This document shows, piece after piece, positions 1-8,469 of a DNA stretch of 15,001 nt. How positions within the stretch are numbered: the stretch's first letter is position 1; every line of letters begins with the position of its first letter. This DNA is from Pseudomonadales bacterium (lineage in GTDB: Bacteria; Pseudomonadota; Gammaproteobacteria; Steroidobacterales; Steroidobacteraceae), in assembly GCA_020442965.1 (NCBI GenBank), contig JAGRJB010000065.1, positions 1 to 15,001 of the forward strand, in the 5' to 3' direction. Both the position numbers and the translations under genes were made by a program. The notes beneath the pieces were generated by a model, which was not told the DNA's origin, did not search any database, and was given only the letters and a program-made list of their open reading frames with translations.

Positions 1-390
1 GGCGTCGGCTGGATCATGGCGAAACTTGCGAAACGAATCGGTGCTCCGGTCCCAGACGGCGACGCCGCCGCCCTCCGTGGCTAACCAGAGGTTCTGGCTG
101 GCATCCTCTGCAATCGCCCAGATCAGATCGTTGCTGAGGCCATCCGCCTGCCGACGATCGCGCGAATAGACCCGGACGTCGTAGCCATCGTACCGATTGA
201 GCCCGTTCTCGGTCGCCAGCCAGACAAATCCGGCCGAGTCTTGCAGGACATCGAGCACCGATGCCTGGGACAGCCCGTCCTCGACGCCGAGGTGTGTAAA
301 CACCATCGGCGTTGGCTGCGCTCGTCCCACCGCGGCTGCGGTCAGCAGCACCAGGGCTAACAAGCTGCGCGAGGACAGGCCAGCGATCAT
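1..390 (-). CDS. Two-component regulator propeller (Reg_prop) sensor protein, 3' end outside the window
   Basis: The first 130 codons are visible. An N-terminal hydrophobic stretch (about residues 8-24, ending AVGRAQ) looks like a signal peptide or first membrane segment. Residues 39-130 contain repeats of the periplasmic sensor propeller family: GLSQASV, then DSAGFVWLATENGLNRYDG, then GLSNDLI and LWLATEGGGVAVWD. These blades usually form the periplasmic sensing part of long histidine kinases or diguanylate cyclases, whose output domains would lie beyond the left edge. The start is fixed by an ATGA overlap with the stop of the upstream protease gene (ATG 390-388, TGA 389-387), which suggests translational coupling. 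The family call is firm; the output domain and ligand are unknown. Confidence 0.85.
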   Translation of the reverse strand, partial: MIAGLSSRSLLALVLLTAAAVGRAQPTPMVFTHLGVEDGLSQASVLDVLQDSAGFVWLATENGLNRYDGYDVRVYSRDRRQADGLSNDLIWAIAEDASQNLWLATEGGGVAVWDRSTDSFRKFRHDPADA

Positions 391-2126
391 TCGTGCTCGA
401 CCCAGCGATTGATCGACATCGTTTCGGTCAGTCCGCGACTGAATAGCTTGCCCTGTGTCCACGGCACGCTGTCGCTCCAGGTCTGGCTGCGGCTCCAGAG
501 TCGGCCGGTCGACCAGATGTCGGTACGGCTCCAGAGCTTGCCCTCGCTGAACAGGTAGCCGCCGCTGGCACCGTACGCGCCGTTCCAGGTGAGCCCGGTC
601 TCGGATATGCGCTTGCCGTTCTCGTCGGCCAGATAGTAGCTACCGCCGGAGTCCATATTGGCGGGACCCTGGTAGTGCGCTGAGCCGGCCAGATCGCGTG
701 CAATATCGAGCCCGCGGTTGGCACAGTCGCTTGCGCCGCTGCCGACCGCCGCGAGCGCGTTGACAAGTCCGGCACCCTGCTGGAATACCGTATAGGCCGC
801 CTTGCCTTTGGCGTTGACGGCCGGGCGCGCCGAGGCCAACAGCTTGCACTTCACCTGGTCGGGCGTTAGCGACGGATCCTTTTGCAACATGAGCGCCACA
901 ATGCCGCTGACGATCGCAGTTGCCTGTGATGTACCCGACATCTTGAACTGTCGCTGGCTGCCGATCATCGATCCCGGATACAAGGATGCGATGTAGCCGT
1001 CGAACGGCATCGAGGATGGGATGTGGCCGCCGGGTGCGACGACCTCGGGCTTTACGAAGCCCTCGTAGGTGGGGCCAGTCGATGAGAACGTGGCGAGTTT
1101 GTCGTCGGTAGCGTCGACCGGAGTATAGTTATCGGTCATCGCGCCGACGGTGATGACATAGGGCACGTTGCCGGGCACACCGATGGACATCGCCTTGGGG
1201 CCTGAGTTGCCGGCTGCGGCGACGACTACGATTCCCGCCTGCCACGCCTTCATCACGGCCTGGTTGAGTGGGTCGTCCCAGTAGTAAGACCGCGGCGTGG
1301 CACTGAACGAGAGGTTCAATACGCGAATATTGTACTTGACACGATTCTGCACGGCGTAATCGAGGGCTTCAATCACGTCGATATAGGAGCCGCTGCCATC
1401 CGCGCCGAAGGCGCGCAGCGCACCGATTCCCGCACCCGGCGCAATACCTTCCGATATCCAGTTGGTGGCAAGCCCGTTGCTCGCGATGATGCTGCTGACA
1501 TGCGTGCCGTGACCGTTCGGGTCGTCATCGAGCGGCTTGTCGGTTGTGTCGAAGCGGAATTTAGCCGTCTTGCTGAGGATCGTGTCCGCCTCCCACCAGA
1601 GTCCGGTGTCCACGACGGCCACCGTCACACCGGAGCCCGTGGTGCCGGCGCGGTGCAGGTCTGGCGCGTTGACGATCAATGGGTGGTAGTACTCCGTGCG
1701 GTCGAAAAGCATGCGTTGCAGTTCGTCCTGCTCGAGGGTTCCGTTCGCCGCCGAGCTGCGTGTGAAGTCGCTCGGAGCAGCGACGGCACTGGCCGTTTTG
1801 CGCTGTCTGGCACTGACTTCCAGTTGCTCGTCCGCGAACAGCGAGATACCAGGCGTCTGGCGCAGCCGGGCGATCTGTGCCGGCGTGAGATCAGCACCAA
1901 CGGCATTGATGATCTTCAGTTCGGCGACGATACGACCGCCCGCTGCACGCACTACAGCCGCGACATCCTGGCCGCTGTGAGCCTGTACGATGTGTCGAGA
2001 TGTTAGCTGCTGAACAACGGGTGTTGCCGCTGCGGCCGCTGACGGCGACGATGGCGTGGCCGCGAGCCCCAGGCTGAGTAGGACGCCGCAGACGACGGCA
2101 CTGGTTCGAAGGGTGATTGTGTTCAT
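387..2126 (-). CDS. Secreted S8 (subtilisin-like) serine protease with C-terminal tryptophan hexad repeats
   Basis: 579 residues. A signal peptide (about 1-33) is followed by an inhibitor-I9-like propeptide (about 44-104) and a peptidase S8 domain (about 165-460). The catalytic triad is visible: Asp173 in VVDTG, His206 in GHGTH and Ser400 in MSGTSQATA; the oxyanion Asn307 lies in AAAGNSG. The enzyme should be exported and autoprocessed. After the catalytic domain, residues 525-566 form seven six-residue units with an aromatic residue every sixth position (F526, W532, W538, W544, W550, W556, F562). Cys427 and Cys468 could form a disulfide. Start ATG 2126 has only a weak purine-rich stretch upstream. 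The stop overlaps the start of the Reg_prop sensor gene, so the two are probably co-expressed. The substrate is unknown. Confidence 0.93.
   Translation of the reverse strand: MNTITLRTSAVVCGVLLSLGLAATPSSPSAAAAATPVVQQLTSRHIVQAHSGQDVAAVVRAAGGRIVAELKIINAVGADLTPAQIARLRQTPGISLFADEQLEVSARQRKTASAVAAPSDFTRSSAANGTLEQDELQRMLFDRTEYYHPLIVNAPDLHRAGTTGSGVTVAVVDTGLWWEADTILSKTAKFRFDTTDKPLDDDPNGHGTHVSSIIASNGLATNWISEGIAPGAGIGALRAFGADGSGSYIDVIEALDYAVQNRVKYNIRVLNLSFSATPRSYYWDDPLNQAVMKAWQAGIVVVAAAGNSGPKAMSIGVPGNVPYVITVGAMTDNYTPVDATDDKLATFSSTGPTYEGFVKPEVVAPGGHIPSSMPFDGYIASLYPGSMIGSQRQFKMSGTSQATAIVSGIVALMLQKDPSLTPDQVKCKLLASARPAVNAKGKAAYTVFQQGAGLVNALAAVGSGASDCANRGLDIARDLAGSAHYQGPANMDSGGSYYLADENGKRISETGLTWNGAYGASGGYLFSEGKLWSRTDIWSTGRLWSRSQTWSDSVPWTQGKLFSRGLTETMSINRWVEHE
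429..554 (-). repeat. Seven tandem 18-bp/6-residue W-S hexad units in the protease tail
   Basis: Residues 525-566 read as LFSEGK, LWSRTD, IWSTGR, LWSRSQ, TWSDSV, PWTQGK, LFSRGL. The second position is always W or F and the third S or T, with strict six-residue spacing and no indel. W514 is in the same register two units earlier. At DNA level the units are diverged, so the repeat is maintained at protein level. It may form a beta-type or surface-binding tail; its function is not known to me. Confidence 0.8.
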
Positions 2127-2287
2127 GATCGGTCATCGCTCTTGTTGCCTGCCGCCGGGCACTGCTGCCCGACTTCGATGACGCTATTTCAGCCCAGTGA
2201 ACCGTCGACTGCGTCGCGCTACCTATGCGCTGCCGGCGAGAAAATGTGACCGGCTTCAAATAATGCGGGTGTCCAATTCCTGCGCGC
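2127..2287. other. Intergenic gap between the signalling cluster and the protease gene
   Basis: This 161-bp gap is the longest clear break within the left half. It should contain the end of the signalling transcript and the protease promoter, but I see no convincing -35/-10 pair and no stem followed by a T-run on the minus strand. The only clear structure is the small hairpin at 2156-2171. A loose GCCGG/CCGGC pairing with a T-rich loop near 2235-2257 is too weak to call a terminator. Confidence 0.5.
2156..2171 (-). repeat. Short inverted repeat in the protease leader
   Basis: On the minus strand CGGGCA, loop GCAG, TGCCCG form a perfect 6-bp stem with a four-base loop, 30 bases upstream of the protease ATG. 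It could be a leader hairpin or an operator half-palindrome. With six G/C-rich pairs it could also be chance. Confidence 0.35.
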
Positions 2288-4306
2288 TCAGCCGGCCGCC
2301 GCAGTAGACGCAGTTGAATGGACAAAGCGCTCGAACTCGACCGCAGGCAGCGGCTGACATAAGTGAAAACCCTGTGCCTGATCGCATCCCTTCGATGCGG
2401 CCAGTGCCAGCTCGGCCGCGCTTTCGATGCCTTTGCCTATCAGCACCGCATGTCTGACACGGGCGATCGAGGCGGCGAGATCGTAGATTCCAGAGTCGCC
2501 AGGTGAGTGCGACTCGCGCAGTGTGGCGTGATTGACCTTGAAGCCATCGATGCGCAAGCGGCGCAAAGCCGACAAGGCGATGCGACCATGCCCAAAATCG
2601 TCCACGATCAGCCCAACGCCAGCGGTGCGCAGCTCCAGTAGCTGCGCACTGATCGCGTCATTGACGTTCAGGTAGATCTCGCTGACTTCAATTTCCAACA
2701 GTGCAGGGTCGAGACCAGATTCGGCGAGCATGGCGATCAGACTTGCCGCAAAATCGGCGCGGGCCAATTGTGTTGCGCTGATATTCACCGACACCGGGAT
2801 ACGTGTTGGCCGCTGGGCCGTCCAGGCGGCGGCCTGGGCAATCGCCGCGCTGAGTGCCCAGGTCGTCACGCGAGCTGTCAGCCCCGTCAGCTCGGCGATT
2901 CGCAGCAGTTCGCGCGCCACGAGTGGGCCGCGAAGCGGATGTTGCCATCGCAACAGCGCTTCTGCTCCCAGCACTCGGCGGGTTTTGACGCACAGGCGTG
3001 GCTGGTAGTGCAGGCAGATTTCGCCGCGGTCGAGCGCCGCCGTCAGTTCCGCGGCGAGATCGTCGCGCATGTGATCGGGTACATCCTGATCAAGGTTGAG
3101 CCGCCGGGTCCTGACGCTGTCGTTTTGAGACGGATCAAGTGCGGCAAGAATTGCCGCTTGCAATAACGATTCGGCCGAGTCGGCGTCACGCGGAAAACCG
3201 GCACGACCAATGGCTTCCGAGTGTTGGCGCTGCAGCCATTCGGGAGCAGCACGTTTCACTATCTCGATGATTTGCGCAACGAGGCGCGCGCGCGCCTCGC
3301 TCTCCGGGGGGTCTTGCAGCAGCAAGACGAGGTAGCTGCCGTCGATGCAGGCGAGCCGCACGGGCTCCTCGGCAGTCACTTTGTGTGCAACCAGCGCATC
3401 AATCGCGCCGAGCTCGGCCAGTACCTTCGCCAGCGACCTCTGCAGCGCCGCGTCAGCGCGTGGTGTGCCACTTGTTCTGAGCACCTCTGGTGCGATACAC
3501 ACCAACGTCACAGACATGCCGCGCAAGCGCGCCTGCGTCAGCGTTTGCTGGGCGGTCTTCTCGAACAAGTGGCGATTGGGGAGCTCCGTGCGCGGGTCGA
3601 GGTAAGCGAGCTTGAACATGTCCGCCTCGGTCGAAGCGCGTTGCTCACCGCATTTCAGGACGATGCGAGCCCGCTCGCGACCCTCTGCCTGGACGACCGC
3701 GTCCCACTCGGCGAAGGTGCAATTGGCGGGGATACGAGACTTGAGTACCTTGCGCACACATAGTTGCAGTTGCTCAGCGAGCAGCGGTTGCAGCAGATCG
3801 GCGAGAAGGTTTGCCGACGCCGTCGCGTCGGGGTGGGCGGAGTCGCTCAGTACAGAACCATCGCGCGTGACTACGAGCGTGCGCGGTGCCGCGGCGCTGG
3901 TCTCGTGGCCGAGTTGGTGGGCTGCCAGCCAGCCGTTGACGCGATGCTTGAAAACGGTCCAATTGACGGGCTTGATCAGGTAGTCACAGGCGCCTGCCGC
4001 AAAGCCGTCCGTGATGTCCTCATCACGATCACAGCTTGTGACAACCACGATCGGCGGCGTTCGATCGCCCAGTTTCCCGTGGATCTCGCGGCATGCCTCA
4101 ATGCCTGTTAGTTCAGGCATCTGCACATCCAGAAAAATGATGTCCGGTGCATGCGCGAGCACTTCTGCGACCGCCGATCGACCGTTGTCGACCGCCACCA
4201 CCCGATAGCCAGCGGCGACGAGCGCGCGCTCCATCAGCGTCCGCTGCAGCGCATCGTCGTCCGCCAGCAGTGCGAGCGGCGTGCTTGGCTTGCGCTCAGA
4301 GTTCAT
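2288..4306 (-). CDS. Response regulator with degenerate GGDEF and degenerate EAL domains
   Basis: 672 residues. Receiver domain at about 10-125 with acidic D16-D18, phospho-acceptor Asp60 (FLDVQMP), Thr90 and Lys112 (IKPVNW). Residues 140-225 resemble a decayed PAS linker. The GGDEF-like domain (about 232-392) keeps the LPNR entry motif, but the active-site motif is IDGSY (321-325) and the usual metal-binding DxDxFK segment is missing, so it should not make c-di-GMP. The EAL domain (about 415-660) keeps E449 (AEALLRW), N508, E543, D569/D570, K590 and Q645. However, the usual KID is KVN (N592), the usual AEGxE is GKGIE (K625), and the loop after DDFG is altered. Phosphodiesterase activity is therefore doubtful; a c-di-GMP receptor or protein-protein adaptor is more likely. 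Its ATG overlaps the stop of the kinase gene (ATGA). Confidence 0.92.
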   Translation of the reverse strand: MNSERKPSTPLALLADDDALQRTLMERALVAAGYRVVAVDNGRSAVAEVLAHAPDIIFLDVQMPELTGIEACREIHGKLGDRTPPIVVVTSCDRDEDITDGFAAGACDYLIKPVNWTVFKHRVNGWLAAHQLGHETSAAAPRTLVVTRDGSVLSDSAHPDATASANLLADLLQPLLAEQLQLCVRKVLKSRIPANCTFAEWDAVVQAEGRERARIVLKCGEQRASTEADMFKLAYLDPRTELPNRHLFEKTAQQTLTQARLRGMSVTLVCIAPEVLRTSGTPRADAALQRSLAKVLAELGAIDALVAHKVTAEEPVRLACIDGSYLVLLLQDPPESEARARLVAQIIEIVKRAAPEWLQRQHSEAIGRAGFPRDADSAESLLQAAILAALDPSQNDSVRTRRLNLDQDVPDHMRDDLAAELTAALDRGEICLHYQPRLCVKTRRVLGAEALLRWQHPLRGPLVARELLRIAELTGLTARVTTWALSAAIAQAAAWTAQRPTRIPVSVNISATQLARADFAASLIAMLAESGLDPALLEIEVSEIYLNVNDAISAQLLELRTAGVGLIVDDFGHGRIALSALRRLRIDGFKVNHATLRESHSPGDSGIYDLAASIARVRHAVLIGKGIESAAELALAASKGCDQAQGFHLCQPLPAVEFERFVHSTASTAAAG

Positions 4307-7300
4307 GCAGCCTGCAGTTCCGAGGTGAGCGCCTGCTGCACGTTGCGAAAGGCGACCAGCAGCTCGGCATGCAATGCCTCGATCCGCTCGAGCGCGCTTT
4401 CTTGCGCGGCCGCTTCAATCGCCGCGGCCAATTGGGTCACAATCGTTGCACCGACGTTGCCGCTACTAGACTTGAGTGCGTGCGCGGCGCGACCTGCGGC
4501 AACGCTGTCGGCAGCTCGCAGGGCTGCGTCGATCTGCGCCACGAGTGTGGCCGAGGATTCCAGATAGATGTCGATCACCTGACGCAGCAGATCAGGCTGA
4601 TCCGTGCCTTGCAGTTGTCGAATTTGATCGAGCGCGGCTCGATCCAGCACGTCGTTACTATTGGTTAGAGGCATTTCGGAAATCTCCGCTCGTGTCTTGC
4701 TGGGCCACTTCTCAATGATTTCGCGCAGCTGCGCGACCGTGAAAGGTTTGGATAGATAGTCGTCCATGCCTGCGGCGAGACAACGTTCCCGGTCGCCCTG
4801 CAGCGCGTTGGCGGTCAATGCGATGATCGTCAGGCGCGGCTCTCGAGCCGTCGCTTCGAACTCGCGAAATTTTCGGGTTGCCGTAAGGCCATCCATCTCA
4901 GGCATCTGACAATCCATGAGCACCAGATCGAACTGGCCGCTTTGCAGCAGACTGAGTGCCGCGATACCGTTACCCGCTGTCGTGACGCTGCAATGCAGTT
5001 TGTCCAACATGCTCTGGGCGACCGCGAGGTTCACCGCATTGTCTTCGACCAGCAACACACGGCGTGGGGCGATGGCGGTCGTGGTCGCAACCGCTTCAGC
5101 TTGCTCCATGCGCAAAGCCCGTAGTGCGCCGGTGCCACGCAACAGAACGTCCAGGCACTCGTGCAGTTCGCGTTGCCGGACAGGCTTGGTGAGCGTCGCG
5201 CTGACACCCAGGTCGGTCCAGTGGTCGCGCGTGACGTCGCCGGTCATCGAACTCAAGATCACGATGGCGACGTCTGCTCCACCCGGCAGCGCGCGTATCC
5301 CGCGGGCGGTCGCGAGTCCGTCGAGGATCGGCATGTGCAGGTCGAGCAGCACGATATCGTAGGGATCGTCGGTCGAGCGCCGCACAGCCTCCAATGCGTC
5401 GCTGCCACTCGCGGCTTCGGTCGCATCCACTCCCCAACCTTGCAACTGCCGCAATACGATCTCTCGGTTGGTCGCATTGTCGTCGACGATGAGCGCACGA
5501 TTGCCGTTGAGGCCCGCCGGCAGCAGGTCGGTCGCACTATCGAGCGCTCGCGGCAGATCGAGCGTGAAGTAGAAGCGCGATCCGTTGCCAGGCGCGCTAT
5601 CGACGCCGATCGTCCCGCCCATCAGTTCAACCAGCCTGCGGCTGATCGCGAGACCGAGGCCCGTCCCACCATAGCGCCTGGTGATCGAACCATCTTCCTG
5701 GGAAAACGACTCGAAGATCTTGTCGTGGTTCTCCGGTCTGATACCGACGCCGCTGTCCCGCACCTCAAAGCGCAGCATTCTGACGCTGTCGACGCTGACC
5801 TCTTCGACGCGCACGACGATTTCGCCGCGCTCCGTGAACTTGACTGCATTGCCCAACAGATTGATTAGTACCTGCCGCAGGCGACTGCCGTCGCCGAGGC
5901 GATGAGCGTAAATCTCGTTGGGAATGTCTGCGACCAGCTCGAGGCCCTTTACGGCTGCGCGCTGCGCCAGAAGTTCCACCGCGTCCTCGACGATCTCGCG
6001 TACGTTGAACGGCGCACAATCGAGTTCGAGTCGGCCAGCCTCGATCTTCGAGAAATCGAGAATATCGTTGATGACCGAGAGCAGCGATTCGGCGGAGTGG
6101 CGGATACCATCGGCGTAGCGGCGCTGCCGGTCGTCGAGGCCGCGCGATCCGATCAAGAGTTCCGTCATGCCGAGCACACCGTTGAGCGGCGTCCGGATCT
6201 CATGGCTCATGCGTGCGAGGAATTCGCTCTTGGCGGTGCTCGCCGTCTCGGCGCGGTCTTTCGAGGTGCGCAGATCATTGAGCATTGTGTTGAGATCGGA
6301 ACCGAGGCGATTCAGTGTCGCCGCCAGGTCGCCGAGTTCATCTGCGCTGTCAACCGGCACCCGGATGGCATACTCGCCCCGGCCGAGCAACTGTGCGGTC
6401 TCCTGCAGCGACTTGACTGGACGCAGCACGAATCTGTGCAGCAGCCAATAGAGTGACAAATAGATGACGATCGCACCGCTCAGTATGACGCCGAATACTA
6501 TTAGACCCAGTTGCTGGCGAATTGTCGTTAGTTGGGATTGTGGAATGCCCGCCACCAGCAGCGCATCACCAAATATTGGTAGCGCGCTCAGGTGCAAGCC
6601 ACTCGTGCCGGGTTGGATATCGATACCAGCACCAGGCGGGTCGACGAGTTGCCGCAGCAACGCATGATCAAGTTGCTCGGGCAGCAAGCCACGTTGCGGG
6701 AACCATGCGCGACCCGCTCGATTCACGACGGTCACGCCGACGTTCGTGCCCTGTGTGATGCGATCGAGAATAGGCCCAACGAAGTTGAGGTCGACAATAA
6801 TAATCAGCACGCCCTGGCGCTTGGCACCCGCCGCCAGACTAACGCGCGCATCCTTCAGTTCGATCGGAACACCCACGAGTAGGCGCGGCGCGCTGGCGCC
6901 GATCTGTACGATGCGAAATCCACTGCCCGCCGTGTCTGTTGCGAGCGATCGTGCCAACGCAGCTGCTGCAGCATCGGTTTGCAATTGCACCTCGGTTCCG
7001 GTCGTACGCGTATCGAGTGCGCCATCCAGTTTGCGTAACTCGATTGCTTCGTAATTCTTGAAGCCGCGCTGGTACGTGTCCAGGAACTCGAGCAACCCAG
7101 GTTCCATCATCGAGTATTTGATATCGGCATCAGTCGCTAGCAGATAGCGCGAAACGAATGGTGATGTGGCGAAGAGCCGGGCATTGGTCTCGGTCGTTCG
7201 CAATTCATTCGAGAGTCTTTCGCTCACCGGGCCGAGCACCGTTCGAACGTCGGCAAGCCGGTTGGTAATGGCGATGCGTTCGAGTAGCGAAAACGTGACC

Positions 7301-7371
7301 ATCCCGAGGACCAGCAGCGGCAATACGCAGGCCGGGAGAATCAGCAAACTGAGCTTGGATTGTAGCCGCAT
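4303..7371 (-). CDS. Membrane hybrid sensor histidine kinase (Cache-like/HAMP/HisKA/HATPase/REC/REC/HPt)
   Basis: 1022 residues. Membrane segment 1 (about 7-29), a periplasmic region of about 258 residues that resembles a double-Cache sensor, membrane segment 2 (about 289-312) and HAMP (about 312-368). HisKA carries His390 in [11 protein letters not shown]. The ATPase domain has the N-box (N504/N508), DSGVGI (539-544) and [10 protein letters not shown] (568-577). Two receivers follow, with Asp677 (LLDLHMP) and Lys729, then Asp820 (LMDCQMP) and Lys875. The C-terminal HPt has His964 in [13 protein letters not shown]. All phosphorelay residues look intact, so a His-Asp-His relay to separate receivers is expected. 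It starts 12 bases after the PotD-like gene and overlaps the next regulator by ATGA. No clear Shine-Dalgarno is visible. Its genomic partners suggest it reads the binding protein; this is inference. Confidence 0.95.
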   Translation of the reverse strand: MRLQSKLSLLILPACVLPLLVLGMVTFSLLERIAITNRLADVRTVLGPVSERLSNELRTTETNARLFATSPFVSRYLLATDADIKYSMMEPGLLEFLDTYQRGFKNYEAIELRKLDGALDTRTTGTEVQLQTDAAAAALARSLATDTAGSGFRIVQIGASAPRLLVGVPIELKDARVSLAAGAKRQGVLIIIVDLNFVGPILDRITQGTNVGVTVVNRAGRAWFPQRGLLPEQLDHALLRQLVDPPGAGIDIQPGTSGLHLSALPIFGDALLVAGIPQSQLTTIRQQLGLIVFGVILSGAIVIYLSLYWLLHRFVLRPVKSLQETAQLLGRGEYAIRVPVDSADELGDLAATLNRLGSDLNTMLNDLRTSKDRAETASTAKSEFLARMSHEIRTPLNGVLGMTELLIGSRGLDDRQRRYADGIRHSAESLLSVINDILDFSKIEAGRLELDCAPFNVREIVEDAVELLAQRAAVKGLELVADIPNEIYAHRLGDGSRLRQVLINLLGNAVKFTERGEIVVRVEEVSVDSVRMLRFEVRDSGVGIRPENHDKIFESFSQEDGSITRRYGGTGLGLAISRRLVELMGGTIGVDSAPGNGSRFYFTLDLPRALDSATDLLPAGLNGNRALIVDDNATNREIVLRQLQGWGVDATEAASGSDALEAVRRSTDDPYDIVLLDLHMPILDGLATARGIRALPGGADVAIVILSSMTGDVTRDHWTDLGVSATLTKPVRQRELHECLDVLLRGTGALRALRMEQAEAVATTTAIAPRRVLLVEDNAVNLAVAQSMLDKLHCSVTTAGNGIAALSLLQSGQFDLVLMDCQMPEMDGLTATRKFREFEATAREPRLTIIALTANALQGDRERCLAAGMDDYLSKPFTVAQLREIIEKWPSKTRAEISEMPLTNSNDVLDRAALDQIRQLQGTDQPDLLRQVIDIYLESSATLVAQIDAALRAADSVAAGRAAHALKSSSGNVGATIVTQLAAAIEAAAQESALERIEALHAELLVAFRNVQQALTSELQAA

Positions 7372-7383
7372 GGAATGACTGGA

Positions 7384-8469
7384 CTAGCGACTGATCGCTG
7401 CGAAAATGCGGTTGCGTTGACGGGCGCTCTGAACGTCGGTGTCAATGTCCAGTGCAAAGTTCCGCAGTCGCGCCGCCGAAGGCACGATATCCGGATGATT
7501 GCGCAAACTGGCCGGCATACGCTGCGTGATGCGTTCGCTCGCCGGAGCATAGCGAGAGTAGGTGGCCAATCGCAGCAAGTTATTCTCGGCTAACAAGAAA
7601 TTGATCAGGTCTTCCGCTTGGCGCGGCGCCCGCGATTTTGCGCCGAGGACGAGATTGTCTACCCAAATGATCCCGCCCTCCGTTGGCATCACATATCTGA
7701 TGCCCGGGGCGAACTCGCGCATGCGCAACGCATCGCCGTTGTATGCCATCGCCGCGACGATCTTGCCGGTCACGAGCGGGTCGTCTTCGCTCACACTGAC
7801 AAAGTCGTAGCTACTGACACAAGGTTGTTGTGAGCGCAGCAAGGTCTCGACTTTCCGGTAGTCGTCCAGCGTCGGTTTCTGCAGCGACGCGCCGACGGCT
7901 CGCAGGACTGAACCGATAACGTCGCGGGCGTCGCCGCCCATATTTATGCGGCCGCAGAGCTCAGGACTCGGCTTGAGCAGTTGCTCCCAGGAGGTGATCG
8001 GTGTCTTGATCAGGTCGGCGCGGTAGGCGATGCCGAGCGTACCCCAGAACATCGGCGCGGCGTACTCGCCGCTGCTGGCGAATGCGTTGCGCCACTTGGG
8101 GTCGACGTTTCCGATGTTAGGGACACGCTGACGGTCCAAAGGCCTGATCCAGCCGCGGCGTCGATAGCTATCGATCGCGAGACCATTGACGACGATGACA
8201 TCGTAGTCGGCGCCGTCCGCTCCGACGAGCAGCGAGTCACGTTCACTATCACTGTTGAAATAGTACGGTTGGATCTTCACATTGGCTCGACGCTCAAACT
8301 CGGCAAGTACCGTCGGGCTGATGTACTCCTCCCAGGTGAGCAGCTTCAAGACTTTGGGCTGCGCAGCGCTTGCGGCACCAACGATTGATACCGCTGCTAG
8401 TGAGCCGAGCAGAGCCGCCAAAGCACCCGCGCGGCGTAGAGCGCCGAGCGGACAGCGATCAGTCGTCAT
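7384..8469 (-). CDS. PotD/PotF-like periplasmic polyamine-type substrate-binding protein
   Basis: 361 residues, close to the family's usual length (E. coli PotD has 348). Signal peptide about 1-36 with an AASA/AQP cleavage site; no lipobox cysteine. By eye alignment to E. coli PotD, the ligand pocket is largely kept: W46 and Y49 (PotD W34, Y37), D180 (D168), D183 (E171), Y243 (W229), W269 and D271 in GGIIWVDNL (W255, D257) and Y307 (Y293). The PotD Ser83-Thr-Tyr85 segment is N95-G-L97. A polyamine or related cationic ligand is likely. The ATG is preceded by GAGG (8475-8478) with five-base spacing and overlaps the upstream EAL reading frame by 11 bases. No permease or ATPase gene lies nearby; the next gene is a sensor kinase. 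A sensing role like NspS is more likely than transport. Confidence 0.92.
   Translation of the reverse strand: MTTDRCPLGALRRAGALAALLGSLAAVSIVGAASAAQPKVLKLLTWEEYISPTVLAEFERRANVKIQPYYFNSDSERDSLLVGADGADYDVIVVNGLAIDSYRRRGWIRPLDRQRVPNIGNVDPKWRNAFASSGEYAAPMFWGTLGIAYRADLIKTPITSWEQLLKPSPELCGRINMGGDARDVIGSVLRAVGASLQKPTLDDYRKVETLLRSQQPCVSSYDFVSVSEDDPLVTGKIVAAMAYNGDALRMREFAPGIRYVMPTEGGIIWVDNLVLGAKSRAPRQAEDLINFLLAENNLLRLATYSRYAPASERITQRMPASLRNHPDIVPSAARLRNFALDIDTDVQSARQRNRIFAAISR

Noticed and set aside
1500..2006. Plus-strand frame of 168 codons opposite the protease N-terminal half
   Set aside because: It is antisense to the signal peptide, propeptide and catalytic Asp/His region; no domain and no ribosome site.
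2235..2257. Intrinsic terminator after the second GGDEF-EAL regulator
   Set aside because: Only a five-base GCCGG/CCGGC pairing with a 13-base loop, and the T-run is in the loop rather than after the stem.
3221..3763. Plus-strand frame of 180 codons opposite the degenerate GGDEF domain
   Set aside because: Composition mirrors the opposite coding strand and no motif is visible. It does not explain the degeneration of the GGDEF domain, which keeps a normal minus-strand frame.
5161..5868. Plus-strand frame of 235 codons opposite the hybrid kinase
   Set aside because: It lies wholly antisense to the ATPase and receiver domains, which are unambiguous; no independent start signal or family resemblance.
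7384..8469. Reading the PotD-like gene as part of a polyamine ABC uptake operon
   Set aside because: No permease or ATP-binding component is present in the window, and both neighbours are signalling genes in overlapping or near-abutting frames.
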